Assembly: GCA_023432025.1 (NCBI GenBank)
Contig: JAEYVE010000093.1
Location: 1-45,198 of the forward strand
Length of the DNA stretch: 45,198 nt
Reading direction: 5' to 3'
From: Pseudomonadota bacterium
GTDB taxonomy: Bacteria > Myxococcota_A > Polyangia > Polyangiales > Polyangiaceae
The notes beneath the pieces are model-generated. The model made no database searches and was not told the origin of the DNA. It worked only from the letters and a program-made list of their open reading frames with translations. How positions within the stretch are numbered: position 1 is the stretch's first letter; the number at the start of each line of letters is the position of its first letter. The translations under genes and the position numbers were made by a program. This document shows positions 26,024 through 34,144 of this stretch, piece after piece.

Positions 26024-27460
26024 ATGAAGGGCAGCAGCAGCGGTGCTTCGAGAAAGGCCAAAACGCAGGTGCGTCGGGCGAAGTTCTTGGGCGTCGAGGC
26101 CGAGACTCGCGCGCGCGCCGCTCGCGACATCGTGGCGCGGCTCCAGAGCGAGGGGGTCTCGCGAGCCAAGATCGGCGGGTTCGATATCGACGGCGTGCTC
26201 CGCGGGAAATACGTGTCACTCGACAAGCTCGAGTCGGCGCTCGCCAAGGGCTTCGGCTTCTGTGACGTCATCTTCGGTTGGGACGTCGCAGATGCGCTCT
26301 ACGAAGCGTCGCGCGTGACGGGGTGGCACACGGGGTATCCGGACACGCACGGTTGGATCGATCCGACGACCGAGCGGCGCATTCCGTTCGAGCCCGGCGT
26401 GGCGGCGTTCATTGCCGATTTTCGGGACGACCGAGGGCGGCCGCACCCCGCGTGCCCGCGCTCACTTCTGCGCCGCGTGATCGAGCGCGCCGAACGGCTC
26501 GGTTTCGCCCCCAAAATGTCGGCTGAGTTCGAGTTTTTCTTCTTTCGGGAAACCCGTGAATCGCTCGCTCGCAAGCACTTTACGGAGCTCGAGCCGCTCG
26601 ACCCGGGCATGTTCGGCTACAGCTGGCTCCGCAGCGGCCAGGACGCGGCGCTCATGCGGGACCTCCACGAAACGCTGAGCGCCTCCGACGTTTCCGTCGA
26701 AGGGCTGCACACCGAGACCGGGCCAGGCGTGTACGAAGCGGCGCTCTCCGTCGACGGCGCGCTCCGTGCGGCGGACGCTGCGGCGCTCTTCAAGACCCTC
26801 GTCAAGCAGATTGCCCACCGCCACGGGCTGTCGGTGACGTTCATGGCGAAATGGAACGCCAAGTTGCCAGGCTCGAGCGGGCACCTTCACCAGAGCCTGT
26901 GGCGCGAGGGTAAGAACGCATTCTACGACGCAAAGACGGGCGCCATGAGCGCCGTCATGCGTCACTACTTGGGCGGACAAATGGCGCTCATGCGTGAGCT
27001 CACTGCGCTGATGTCACCCACCATCAACAGCTACAAACGCTACGTGCCCGGTGTGTGGGCGCCGCTCACGCCGTCCTGGGGTTTCGAGAACCGAACCTGC
27101 GCGCTGCGTGTGATTGGCTTGGGCAACGAAAAGGCGTGTCACGTCGAACATCGCCAGCCGGCGGCGGACATCAACCCGTACGTTGCCATGGCGGCGTCCT
27201 TGGGCGCAGGTCTTTGGGGCGTAGAAAAGAGGCTCGATCCGGGCCCGGCGACGCAAGGTGACGCGGGAGACGGTGAAGACGACGGGCTGCCACGCACGCT
27301 CGGGGAAGCCACGGAGCTGCTCGCCGTCAGCAAGGCTGCGCGGGCGCTCTTCGGTGCCGAGTTCATCGACCACTACGTGATGACGCGTCGCTGGGAGGTG
27401 GAGGTGTACCGGCGCGCGGTGACGAGCTGGGAGCTCGAGCGCTACTTCGAGACGATTTGA
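26024..27460 (+). CDS. Glutamine-synthetase-family ligase
   Basis: 478 residues; the ATG at 26024 follows GGGAGGAG. Catalytic-domain signatures are present: MSAEFEFFFF (first ExE metal site), GPGVYEAAL, FMAKWNAKLPGSSGHLHQSL, NSYKRYVPGVWAP, FENRTCALRVIG and VEHRQPAADINPYVAMAA. The pattern fits the glutamate-amine ligase branch (GlnA-like, PuuA/GlnT-like) rather than classical nitrogen-assimilation GlnA, which is usually shorter or has an adenylylation site. Residues GVYE replace the usual GQ.E. It forms an operon-like pair with an iron-type alcohol dehydrogenase 27 bp downstream, suggesting amine or amino-alcohol use; this is inference. Confidence 0.9.
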   Translation: MKGSSSGASRKAKTQVRRAKFLGVEAETRARAARDIVARLQSEGVSRAKIGGFDIDGVLRGKYVSLDKLESALAKGFGFCDVIFGWDVADALYEASRVTGWHTGYPDTHGWIDPTTERRIPFEPGVAAFIADFRDDRGRPHPACPRSLLRRVIERAERLGFAPKMSAEFEFFFFRETRESLARKHFTELEPLDPGMFGYSWLRSGQDAALMRDLHETLSASDVSVEGLHTETGPGVYEAALSVDGALRAADAAALFKTLVKQIAHRHGLSVTFMAKWNAKLPGSSGHLHQSLWREGKNAFYDAKTGAMSAVMRHYLGGQMALMRELTALMSPTINSYKRYVPGVWAPLTPSWGFENRTCALRVIGLGNEKACHVEHRQPAADINPYVAMAASLGAGLWGVEKRLDPGPATQGDAGDGEDDGLPRTLGEATELLAVSKAARALFGAEFIDHYVMTRRWEVEVYRRAVTSWELERYFETI

Positions 27461-27487
27461 GGCCGAAACGAGGCAGGGGAGGGAACG

Positions 27488-28612
27488 ATGGCGACGGTTT
27501 GGGCGTTTCCAACGCGGATTGTGTTCGGCGTGGGTACGGTGAAGTTGGTCGGAGAAGAAGCGCGCGCCGCGGGCATCCGGCGCGCGCTCGTGGTGACCGA
27601 CCCTGGGGTGGTGCGCGCGGGGCTGTGCGGCCCCGTAGAAGAGTCGCTGCGAAACGCGGGCATCGCAGAATCCGTGTTCAGCGGCGTGCACCCGAACCCG
27701 ACCGAAGACGACGTCATCGAAGGAGCGCGCGCCTACGCGGCTCACGAGGCGAACGGCGTGGTCGCGCTCGGTGGTGGCTCGGCGCTGGACGCGGGAAAGC
27801 TCATCGCGCTTCGCGCCGTCACTTCGTCGAGCTTCGAGGAGCTCGACGACGCCAAGGGCGGTGACCGACTGGTGCCCGACGACGTGCCGCCCCTCGTGAC
27901 CGTGCCGACGACGGCCGGCACCGGCAGCGAGGTGGGGCGCAGTGGCGTTTTGACGCTGCGCTCGACGGGAAGAAAAACCGTGATTTTCTCGCCGCGTTTG
28001 CTCGCGCGAAGCGCGGTGTTGGACCCCGAGCTCACCCGCGCGCTGCCGAAGTCCGTGACGGCCGCCACCGGGTTCGACGCGCTCACGCATTGCATCGAGG
28101 CGTACTTGGCGCCGTTCGATCATCCGATGGCGGACGCAATAGCGCTCGCTGGGATCGACCTCGTGGCCAAGCATCTGGAACGAGCCGTCGCGGAGGGGGA
28201 CGATCTCTTGTCCCGAGGCGCCATGATGAAGGCCGCCATGATGGGAGCCGTAGCTTTTCAAAAGGGACTCGGTGCGTGCCACTCGCTGGCTCATCCGCTC
28301 AGCAGCGAACACGGCTTGCACCACGGCCTCGCCAACGCGCTTTGCCTGCCGGCCGTGCTCCGCTTCAACCGCGAAGTGTGCCCGGACCGCGTTCGCGACG
28401 TGGGCGTGCTTCTCGGCGGGGAGGACGCGGCGCGCCAAGTCGAGGTGCTGCGCGAGCGGGTGGGTCTCCCCGGAGGGCTGCGCGCCGTGGACGTTGAAGA
28501 AAAGCACCTCGCCGCCCTGGCGGATCTCGCCGTGGACGATGCCTGCCACCGCTCGAACCCGCGGGCGTGCAGCCGTGACGACTTGCTCGGGCTCTACCGT
28601 GCGTCTTTGTGA
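27488..28612 (+). CDS. Iron-containing (group III) alcohol dehydrogenase
   Basis: 374 residues; GGGAGGG lies just upstream of the ATG. NAD-binding GVVALGGGSALDAGK and PTTAGTGSEVGRSGVLT are group III signatures. The metal site is FDALTHCIEAY (Asp/His) and HPLSSEHGLHHGLANA (two His). It oxidises or reduces an alcohol/aldehyde with NAD(P). Paired with the glutamine-synthetase-like gene, it could act on an aldehyde from an amine pathway, but the substrate is not shown by the sequence. Full length for the family. Confidence 0.94.
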   Translation: MATVWAFPTRIVFGVGTVKLVGEEARAAGIRRALVVTDPGVVRAGLCGPVEESLRNAGIAESVFSGVHPNPTEDDVIEGARAYAAHEANGVVALGGGSALDAGKLIALRAVTSSSFEELDDAKGGDRLVPDDVPPLVTVPTTAGTGSEVGRSGVLTLRSTGRKTVIFSPRLLARSAVLDPELTRALPKSVTAATGFDALTHCIEAYLAPFDHPMADAIALAGIDLVAKHLERAVAEGDDLLSRGAMMKAAMMGAVAFQKGLGACHSLAHPLSSEHGLHHGLANALCLPAVLRFNREVCPDRVRDVGVLLGGEDAARQVEVLRERVGLPGGLRAVDVEEKHLAALADLAVDDACHRSNPRACSRDDLLGLYRASL

Positions 28613-28673
28613 GTGTGGGTGAGAAGCGCGGTCGGGTGCCGCGCTGGCACGACGCTCGCATCGCTTCGTCGTC

Positions 28674-29009
28674 ATGCGGAGCAAGGTGGAGCAAACTCGA
28701 GCGGACGAGACGGACGACGTGGCGGCTCTGCTGAAGCGAGCGCTGCGGTGCAGGCGACGCGGGGAGTTGCGCAAGTACAAGCTCACGCTGCGAAAAGCGT
28801 GTCAGCGCCACGAAACGAGCGCGCGCCTCTGGACGCAGTACGCCTTCGCCTGCGCGAGGTCGGGCGACGCCGAGGAGGCGCGCGCGGCTCTGCTGCACGC
28901 TCTCTGGTTAAGACAGCGGAGTCGCGAGCGGGGCCGAGTTGAGACGACACGCGAGCTCTTGGTGCGGCTTTCGAGCGGCGCGTTCGGTGTGCCGCGTCGC
29001 GCGGCGTAA
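28674..29009 (+). CDS. Small TPR-like hypothetical protein
   Basis: 111 residues, strongly basic, predicted all alpha-helical. ARLWTQYAFACARSGDAEEARAALLHAL (about residues 49-76) fits one TPR-type helix pair, and the preceding LKRALRCRRRGELRKYKLTLRKA is similar. No catalytic motif or signal peptide. The RBS is weak. It follows the ADH by 61 bp and may be its own unit. Function unknown. Confidence 0.6.
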   Translation: MRSKVEQTRADETDDVAALLKRALRCRRRGELRKYKLTLRKACQRHETSARLWTQYAFACARSGDAEEARAALLHALWLRQRSRERGRVETTRELLVRLSSGAFGVPRRAA

Positions 29010-29140
29010 CCCGACGAGCTTTGGCTCGGTGCGGGAGCACCGCGCGGTGACGCGCCCCGCCGACTCCCTACCAATCCGCGGCAAGAAGCCGTGCGCTTCG
29101 GGGGGCCGACGGCACCTCGAGCGCGCGGTGAGCGGCCCCC

Positions 29141-29425
29141 TCAAGGCGTGGGGGCAGCGGGCGGGACGGACGGCGCGGCGGCAGGCGCCTCCCTGTAGAC
29201 GAGCGCGCCAGCGTCGAAGGAACGCAGCGTGTTGCGACCACAGAAGTTGCACAGCCAGCCGAGATCGAAGCGTTCGCCCTCGATACCGATACCCGTGCAG
29301 GGCGCCGTGGTTTCGCGACCGCGTGCGTCTCGCACCCAACCACGTAGGACGCAGCGGTTTTCGTCCAGCTCTGCGTAGAGGCGGGACTGACACTCACAAA
29401 CCGAGGAAACCTTCGCGATTTTCAT
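29141..29425 (-). CDS. Small Cys-rich hypothetical protein
   Basis: 94 residues with six Cys (residues 10, 12, 25, 43, 59, 62); CNFC and CEC could bind zinc. The C-terminal 18 residues are Ala/Pro-rich. A GGGCCCTC-GTC-GAGGGCC hairpin (29433-29450) lies just upstream of the start. Function unknown. It is the last chromosomal gene before the left attachment site of the integrated element. Confidence 0.6.
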   Translation of the reverse strand: MKIAKVSSVCECQSRLYAELDENRCVLRGWVRDARGRETTAPCTGIGIEGERFDLGWLCNFCGRNTLRSFDAGALVYREAPAAAPSVPPAAPTP

Positions 29426-29593
29426 GGTCTTAGGGCCCTCGTCGAGGGCCGCTCCTCCACTTATCGACGACGACCGCCCGGGTCAAGCGGTCGCGCGGCC
29501 TGGAGCGGTCGCAAAACGACGTCGAACGGCGCGGCGCTGCCGGCGAGCCTCTTCGATCGCCCGTTTCGTAACACCGGCGACGATTCAGCCAAA

Positions 29594-29654
29594 TTCAGCA
29601 GCGATGCGGAGCGGGAGACGGGATTCGAACCCGCGACCCCGAGCTTGGGAAGCT
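29594..29654. repeat. attL: 61-bp direct repeat
   Basis: Identical over 61 bp to 44376-44436. It contains the 3' 45 nt of tRNA-Gly (29610-29654), from the anticodon stem to the discriminator base, as a truncated minus-strand copy plus 16 bp downstream. Confidence 0.95.
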
Positions 29655-29840
29655 GGCAACCGAGGAGCGTCGCAGCCTAAAGAGGCTCGCTTTGGGCGCC
29701 GGGCTCGGCTGCATGAAGCCGAGAAACCGACCCCCGTCGGAGTCCCTGCAAAAAGTCTGTGCAGGAACTGGCGACGGGTCCCCGACCCTTGGTTCCGGCT
29801 GCCCGCGGGAGCGTGGCTTGCCGTGGGGAGGTTCGCATGA
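29655..29840 (+). other. Detached C-terminal coding segment of the integrase (attP-side)
   Basis: The frame that enters the repeat from the integrase continues here, in register, for 61 codons to a TGA at 29838-29840 (SQPKEARFGRRARLH, VGVPAKSLCRNWRR). In the integrated state it is separated from its gene by 14 kb. In the excised circle it would be the integrase C-terminus. Confidence 0.7.
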
Positions 29841-30097
29841 CGGGCCTTCCGGTGGAAGTCGAGGAGGAACCGGGGGTGGCGCGCAGCGCCGGACCGTGCG
29901 GGGCCGAGGTGACGTTGGCGCTCGATGCCGCGGTAACGCTGCGGTGGTTCTGGATCCTCCGGCGTGACGGGGGCGAGCCCGCCGAGTTGGTCGAGGAGGC
30001 ACGCCGAAACTACGTGCGGGCGCGGGCGGCGCTGCTCGACGTGCTTCGGCGGGAGTCCGAGGCGGAGGACCTGGCGCCGGCTGGGGGCATGCGGTGA
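29837..30097 (+). CDS. Small hypothetical protein, element left end
   Basis: 86 residues; the ATG at 29837 follows GGGGAGG, and overlaps the stop of the detached integrase tail. Acidic N-terminus (VEVEEEPGV) and a helical C-terminal part (ELVEEARRNYVRARAALLDVLRRESE). No family recognised. Its stop overlaps the next start as GTGA. The conserved position between att and replication genes suggests an early-expressed accessory protein; that is only inference. Confidence 0.6.
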   Translation: MTGLPVEVEEEPGVARSAGPCGAEVTLALDAAVTLRWFWILRRDGGEPAELVEEARRNYVRARAALLDVLRRESEAEDLAPAGGMR

Positions 30098-30594
30098 AAG
30101 CGCTGGTAAGGTGGTGGAAGCGGCAGATGGCCAAGAAACGCAAAGCGGCGACTTGCGACCCCGAAGAGACAAGGCGTCGAGCGCATGCGATTGCCGAAAC
30201 GGTCTCATGGCTTGTGCAAGGCGAAGGCAACATCGATCCCAGCGTCGCTGAAGCTATCGATCGGGCCTACGCCGCTCTGTGCATTGCTGGCGAAGTAGCG
30301 GCTCGAAATCAGGTGTGCGTGTACCTCGCTTCTTCCAGGCTAGACGATCCCAGGCACCTTCGCGAGGCCTTGGCCCTGATTGGTATCGATCCAATTTTCG
30401 GCGTGGCAGTCGACACCTCGAAGCTCCGTGACGAAACCATCATGAAGGCGTTCGCAGCTTGGAAACGCTCGTCGGCCGATCGAGGGGGCCTGGACAAGTG
30501 GCACGCAACGCTAGCTCTGCTGAAAGAGTGCGGCCTTGTTACGAACGTGACCGCAGCCGCCCTCCGCAAGGCTTGGGACCGTAGGCTGCGTTAG
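30094..30594 (+). CDS. Hypothetical helical protein
   Basis: 166 residues from a GTG at 30094; a later start at MAKKRK (30127) is possible. Basic N-terminus and an all-helical prediction; the segment KAFAAWKRSSADRGGLDKWHATLALLKECGL has no family I know. No membrane segment or metal motif. Codon use is slightly less GC-biased than the host genes. It ends just before the regulatory gap 30595-30732. Confidence 0.55.
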   Translation: MKALVRWWKRQMAKKRKAATCDPEETRRRAHAIAETVSWLVQGEGNIDPSVAEAIDRAYAALCIAGEVAARNQVCVYLASSRLDDPRHLREALALIGIDPIFGVAVDTSKLRDETIMKAFAAWKRSSADRGGLDKWHATLALLKECGLVTNVTAAALRKAWDRRLR

Positions 30595-30604
30595 GGACAT
30601 TTTC

Positions 30605-30667
30605 TGAGCTTGTTTGTCCGTGGTGGCCGCGCCGTTTCAAGCTCAAACTCTGGAACATCAAACGTTC
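30605..30667. promoter_or_regulatory. Inverted repeats in a 138-bp gap, possible operator
   Basis: TGAGCTTG (30605-30612) and CAAGCTCA (30638-30645) are an 8-bp inverted repeat. GAAC-N7-GTTC lies at 30653-30667. The gap precedes the small HTH genes, where a phage-type switch region would be expected. No promoter is clear. Confidence 0.4.
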
Positions 30668-30732
30668 TGAGGCTGGTCTGTAGGGCACTGCTGCCCCGCA
30701 GCCTCTGAACCAAGTTTCGGAGGAAACAGGCC

Positions 30733-30930
30733 ATGGGTCTGTCCGCATCGCAGCGACGCCGCGCGCGCCGCAATCGTACGCCTTTGTCTCGTGTCGTCCG
30801 AGCCGAAGGGCTCACCCACAAGCGCGAGGGCGACCTGCCGGATCCCCCGGCATTCCAACCCCATTTCGATCGAATCGTCGCCGAAGTCGCGCGACGAGTG
30901 AACCGTCATCCGAAGTCCAATTTGGAGTAA
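30733..30930 (+). CDS. Small basic hypothetical protein
   Basis: 65 residues, very Arg-rich at the N-terminus (LSASQRRRARRNR); GGAGGAAAC upstream is a good RBS. No family recognised; nucleic-acid binding is plausible from the charge. It begins the run of small plus-strand genes that leads into the HTH and replication genes. Confidence 0.6.
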   Translation: MGLSASQRRRARRNRTPLSRVVRAEGLTHKREGDLPDPPAFQPHFDRIVAEVARRVNRHPKSNLE

Positions 30931-30936
30931 ATCCCC

Positions 30937-31149
30937 ATGAAAACCGCTCGCAACGCCCGCATCGCACCGCAGGAAGTTCGCACCAAGCTGACGACGCTGC
31001 TGGAACAGCACGGCGAGAGCTGGTTGGTCGAGCACATTGGCTGCTCGAGCCCCACGCTCGCTCGCCTCATGGCTGGCATGGGCGTCATGCCGCCTGTGCT
31101 CCGCCTGGCACAGACGAAGCTCGAGCGCATGAAGGAGCTCGTGGCCTGA
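30937..31149 (+). CDS. Small HTH protein (Cro-like)
   Basis: 70 residues. LTTLLEQHGESWLVEHIGCSSPTLARLMAGMGV (roughly residues 18-50) has the helix-turn-helix spacing of small phage repressors, with IGCSSPTLARL as recognition helix region. It is likely to bind DNA and could be the element's Cro/excisionase-type regulator. The stop overlaps the next ATG (TGATG). Too short for more precise assignment. Confidence 0.65.
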   Translation: MKTARNARIAPQEVRTKLTTLLEQHGESWLVEHIGCSSPTLARLMAGMGVMPPVLRLAQTKLERMKELVA

Positions 31150-31526
31150 TGGCGAAGCAGTCCGCCCCAAGCAAGAGCGTTGCCGTGAGCCTGGCAACAA
31201 AGCTCGAGCTAGTCGCGAAGCGTCTGGACGCCCCGCCGCGCATGCTCGTCCAGCTCAGTGAATCCGATCTCGAAGCCCGCGAGGAGCGGCTCATCGAGCG
31301 CATCATCGAAGCTGTGGGCGCATCGCGTTCGGCCGAGCCCGCGCTTCTCGACCGCGAGCAGCTCTGCCAAGCGCTCGGGATCTCGACCTCGAGCTACACG
31401 AAACTCAGGCACGCCGGTTTGCCGACCATCATGGTCCTCGAGTCGCCGCGCCATGAGCTCGCCGTGGTGATCGAGTGGCTGAAGGCCCAGCGCGAAGGCG
31501 CGTGCGAGGTGTCGCGTGACCAGTGA
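31149..31526 (+). CDS. HTH-domain protein, excisionase/MerR-like
   Basis: 125 residues. The C-terminal part, LLDREQLCQALGISTSSYTKLRHAGLPTIMV (about residues 66-96), followed by VVIEWLKAQ, is a winged-HTH of the excisionase/HTH_17 type. The N-terminal 60 residues are helical and charged. It probably binds DNA, as an excisionase, copy control or regulatory protein. Translation is coupled at both ends: TGATG upstream, and an 11-bp overlap with the next gene. Confidence 0.7.
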   Translation: MAKQSAPSKSVAVSLATKLELVAKRLDAPPRMLVQLSESDLEAREERLIERIIEAVGASRSAEPALLDREQLCQALGISTSSYTKLRHAGLPTIMVLESPRHELAVVIEWLKAQREGACEVSRDQ

Positions 31527-31701
31527 TATCCGCGCCGTCACCACCCGCTGGGAGACCACTTGTCTCCACTGCGGGCACACGCTCCCGATCGGGTCGATGG
31601 TCCATGTCGTCACCGACGCCGATGGACGGCCCCGAGCTGCACACGTGTCGTGCGACTTGGTGGAGCGGCGTAAGGCACATCGCTGGGAGATGCGCGAGTG
31701 A
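31516..31701 (+). CDS. Small putative zinc-binding protein
   Basis: 61 residues from a GTG. CLHC (Cys16, Cys19) plus AAHVSC (His/Cys about 43-46) form a possible four-ligand zinc site. No family name. It overlaps the previous gene by 11 bp and the next by four (GTGA), so it is translationally coupled within the early operon. Confidence 0.65.
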   Translation: MTSDIRAVTTRWETTCLHCGHTLPIGSMVHVVTDADGRPRAAHVSCDLVERRKAHRWEMRE

Positions 31702-32015
31702 GCGGCCGTGCCTCGCGCCGCAAAGGCGATCGCATCGAACGGGAGATCGTGACGCTCCATCGCGAGCTTGGCATCCCAGCGGAGCGCGTCCCCCTCTCGG
31801 GTGCTGCTGGCGGCTCCTTCAACGGCGACGTCGTGATCCACCTCGAGCCACCGCTTCGAGCCGAGGTCAAGGCCCGTGGTGACGGCGCCGGCTTCGTCAC
31901 GCTCGAGCGCTGGTTGGGGCAGCGTGACGCGCTTTTCCTGCGCCGCAACCACGCTGAGCCATTGGTTGTCGTCCCGTGGTCGACGTGGCGCCGCCTCCTG
32001 GGGAAGCCTGCATGA
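31698..32015 (+). CDS. Holliday-junction-resolvase-like nuclease
   Basis: 105 residues. The Hjc-like nuclease fold is visible: RRKGDRIEREIV (acidic E14), VPLSGAAGGSFNGDVVI (D44) and LRAEVKAR (E56, K58), the E...GD...ExK active-site pattern of the PD-(D/E)xK group. It would process replication or recombination junctions before packaging. GTGA start overlap with the previous gene, and ATGA overlap with the primase gene, place it in the replication operon. Confidence 0.8.
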   Translation: MSGRASRRKGDRIEREIVTLHRELGIPAERVPLSGAAGGSFNGDVVIHLEPPLRAEVKARGDGAGFVTLERWLGQRDALFLRRNHAEPLVVVPWSTWRRLLGKPA

Positions 32016-32971
32016 TTACGGTTCTCATTGATCGCTACGTGCGCGGATGGCCTGCCCACGAGCACGGGGGGATCGTCGATGTGCTGCCGCTGGGAGATGC
32101 ATTCGTGCGCGACTGGCAAACGGACGCTCACTTCGCGGCCTACCGCACTTCGAACGGGCGCCGCCTCACGCGTGGCGTCTTCGATCTCGGTGGCTCGGTC
32201 GAGCTGACAGCCGTGGTGTTCGATGTTGACGCGCCCGACCATGGCGCGGGCGGTCTCACGATCGGCTGTGTCTGGCGTCGCCAACTGCGGGAGTGCGTAC
32301 AGGCGCTCGCGTCCGTGCACCCCGGCCTCTACTACTACGAGACCCGCGGCGGCTCGCGCATCGTCTATGCCCAGCGTGAGCCCACCGTGCTCTCGTCGCT
32401 CGATGACGCTCGGGAGTGGTCGCAGGGCTACCGTGTCATGCTCGCTTACCTGCGCCGGCGCTTCGGAATCGAGGCGGACCCCGCGTGCTCAGACTGGCAG
32501 CGGCTCTATCGTTTGCCGCGCGCAACCCGCACGCCCGAGCTCGGCCCCGAGAATTGGCCGGCATGGGGCGACCCGCACGCCATTGGGTCCTTGACCATCG
32601 AGGCCTCCCGCGAGGACGTGCTCGCTGCCGCACAGGCGGCGCCGAAGGCCTTCCGCGTGCTCGACCGCCACGATCTCGCACCGTGCTCGGCGTCGGGTGA
32701 TGGCCTGCTCTACGCGCTGCTTTGCGCTCGGGGCGACATCATTCGCGCGCATGACCGCGGCGCCTATGTCGTCCGCTGCCCGCGCGAGCACACACACACG
32801 TGCGGCACGACTGGTGACGGCTCGACGCTGCTCTACCTGCCAGCCGCCGGCGAAGAAATCGGGGCGATCCACTGCCTCCATGCGCATTGCTCGGGGCTTG
32901 AGCTGCGGGACTGGCTACGTGAGTTCTCCGAGTCCGAGCTTGCCGAAGCGCGCGGGAGAAGCGCAGCTTGA
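32012..32971 (+). CDS. AEP-type primase/primase-polymerase
   Basis: 319 residues. Archaeo-eukaryotic primase motifs appear in order: VVFDVDAPDH (D71, D73; motif I), TRGGSRIVY (about 111-119; motif II) and SDWQRLYRLPRATR (160-173; motif III). A C-terminal Cys/His cluster (CPREHTHTC at 256-264 and CLHAHC at 288-293) resembles a primase zinc-binding region. I chose the ATGA-overlap start at 32012 rather than the longer frame. Paired directly with a helicase-like ATPase, as in phage and satellite replication modules. The motifs are convincing, but the fold is not proven. Confidence 0.8.
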   Translation: MITVLIDRYVRGWPAHEHGGIVDVLPLGDAFVRDWQTDAHFAAYRTSNGRRLTRGVFDLGGSVELTAVVFDVDAPDHGAGGLTIGCVWRRQLRECVQALASVHPGLYYYETRGGSRIVYAQREPTVLSSLDDAREWSQGYRVMLAYLRRRFGIEADPACSDWQRLYRLPRATRTPELGPENWPAWGDPHAIGSLTIEASREDVLAAAQAAPKAFRVLDRHDLAPCSASGDGLLYALLCARGDIIRAHDRGAYVVRCPREHTHTCGTTGDGSTLLYLPAAGEEIGAIHCLHAHCSGLELRDWLREFSESELAEARGRSAA

Positions 32972-34008
32972 AGAACAACGTCATTACTCACCCGCGCCTC
33001 GAGGAGGCGCAACGCGTGGCGCTGCCGTGGCTCGACGCGGAGGCCATCTTCGCGCCGCTGCCGCCGGTGCCCTACGTGCTCGGCGCGCTCGACATCTGCC
33101 CGGGGGCTCCGGCTCTCGTCGCCGGCTACGGCTACTCCGGCAAGACGATGGCGCTCCAGTCCATGGCGCTCTCGGTCGCGTGCGGCATTCCGGCGTGGGG
33201 CACCTACGCTGTGGCACAGGGCCGCGTCGCTCACGTCGACTACGAGCAGGGCGAGCGGCTCACGCGTGAGCGATACCAGCGGCTCGCCCGTGGCCTCATG
33301 GTCGGCCCCAGCGACATCGGCGATCGGCTTCGGCTCACTTCCACGCCGCAACTGTACTTGGACGGCACGGTGGCCGAGGACGTGCTCGCGCACGAGCTCG
33401 ACGGCTGCACGCTCGCGATCGTCGACTCGCTCCGCGCGGCCGCGCCCACCATCGAGGAGAACAGCTCCGACGTCCGCCGGACGCTCGACATGCTTGGGCG
33501 CGTTTCGAGCAAGACCGGGTGTTCCGTCATCGTGATTCATCATGCGCGCAAGCCCGCCAAGGACGCCGCCGGCGGCGCCAAGATGGCCATCCGCGGCTCG
33601 GGTGCCATCTTCGATGCTTGCTCGTCGGTGCTTGTTTTTGAGGCCGCCAAGGGCATGCCAATCACGATCACCCATGAAAAGGCGCGGACCTCGGGACGGA
33701 CGGTTGAGGATTTCCACCTGTCGATTTCCGATGTGCCCAATGGTGGGGACGAGCGCTGGGGGGTCGTGGTCAGTGCGGAGGCAGCGCCGCTCTCGGCACC
33801 ATCCACACTCGAAACGTGCGTCTCGGAGCTCGTGAACAAGCATCCCGGATTGAGTGGACGGCAGCTTGCCGCATTCCTCCCCGAGACGCCGAAAGCGCGA
33901 GTCTATGAGGCCCTTTCTCGTCTCGAAGTGGCCGGCCAAGTCGAGGGTCGACCGGGCCCCAATCGTTCCATGACGTGGTGGCCTTCGGTGTCCGGGACAC
34001 CGAGCTAG
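32968..34008 (+). CDS. RecA/DnaB-like ATPase (RepA/AAA_25-type helicase)
   Basis: 346 residues from a TTG start overlapping the primase stop (TTGA). Walker A GYGYSGKT (53-60), Walker B LAIVDS (149-154) and the sensor-like VIVIHHARKP (187-196) identify an AAA_25/RepA-type hexameric ATPase, the replicative helicase role in plasmid and phage elements. GSGAIFDACSSVLVF is typical of the same family. The C-terminal 70 residues contain a winged-helix-like part (ARVYEALSRLEVAGQVEGR). The first pair of GGTGTCC repeats overlaps its last codons. Confidence 0.88.
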   Translation: MKNNVITHPRLEEAQRVALPWLDAEAIFAPLPPVPYVLGALDICPGAPALVAGYGYSGKTMALQSMALSVACGIPAWGTYAVAQGRVAHVDYEQGERLTRERYQRLARGLMVGPSDIGDRLRLTSTPQLYLDGTVAEDVLAHELDGCTLAIVDSLRAAAPTIEENSSDVRRTLDMLGRVSSKTGCSVIVIHHARKPAKDAAGGAKMAIRGSGAIFDACSSVLVFEAAKGMPITITHEKARTSGRTVEDFHLSISDVPNGGDERWGVVVSAEAAPLSAPSTLETCVSELVNKHPGLSGRQLAAFLPETPKARVYEALSRLEVAGQVEGRPGPNRSMTWWPSVSGTPS

Positions 34009-34144
34009 ATTGGGCACCGCTGTTTTTGGCTCTGGACACCGATTCGCCCTTCAAAGCAGCGTGTTTCAAACGGTGTCCGGTGGCTGGGACACCCGGTGTC
34101 CGGTGTCCGTCCCCCTTTAGGGGGGACACCGAACCGGGACACCG
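33986..34144. repeat. Iteron-like array: nine GGTGTCC/GGACACC heptamers
   Basis: Four GGTGTCC (33987, 34072, 34095, 34102) and five GGACACC (33995, 34034, 34087, 34124, 34137) within 159 bp; eight are the octamer CGGTGTCC. 33986-34002 is a 17-bp palindrome, and 34102-34130 can fold into a hairpin around CCCCCTTTAGGGGG. Located directly after the primase-helicase genes; a candidate replication origin or regulator-binding array. Confidence 0.85.

Noticed and set aside
29424..29840. 138-codon frame across attL as an independent gene
   Set aside because: Its middle is tRNA antisense; it is better explained as the integrase reading frame at the attachment site.
30653..30667. GAAC-N7-GTTC as a LexA/SOS box
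   Set aside because: Known LexA boxes use GAAC-N4-GTTC or GTTC-N7-GTTC arrangements; the match here does not fit either, so it is listed only as part of a possible operator.
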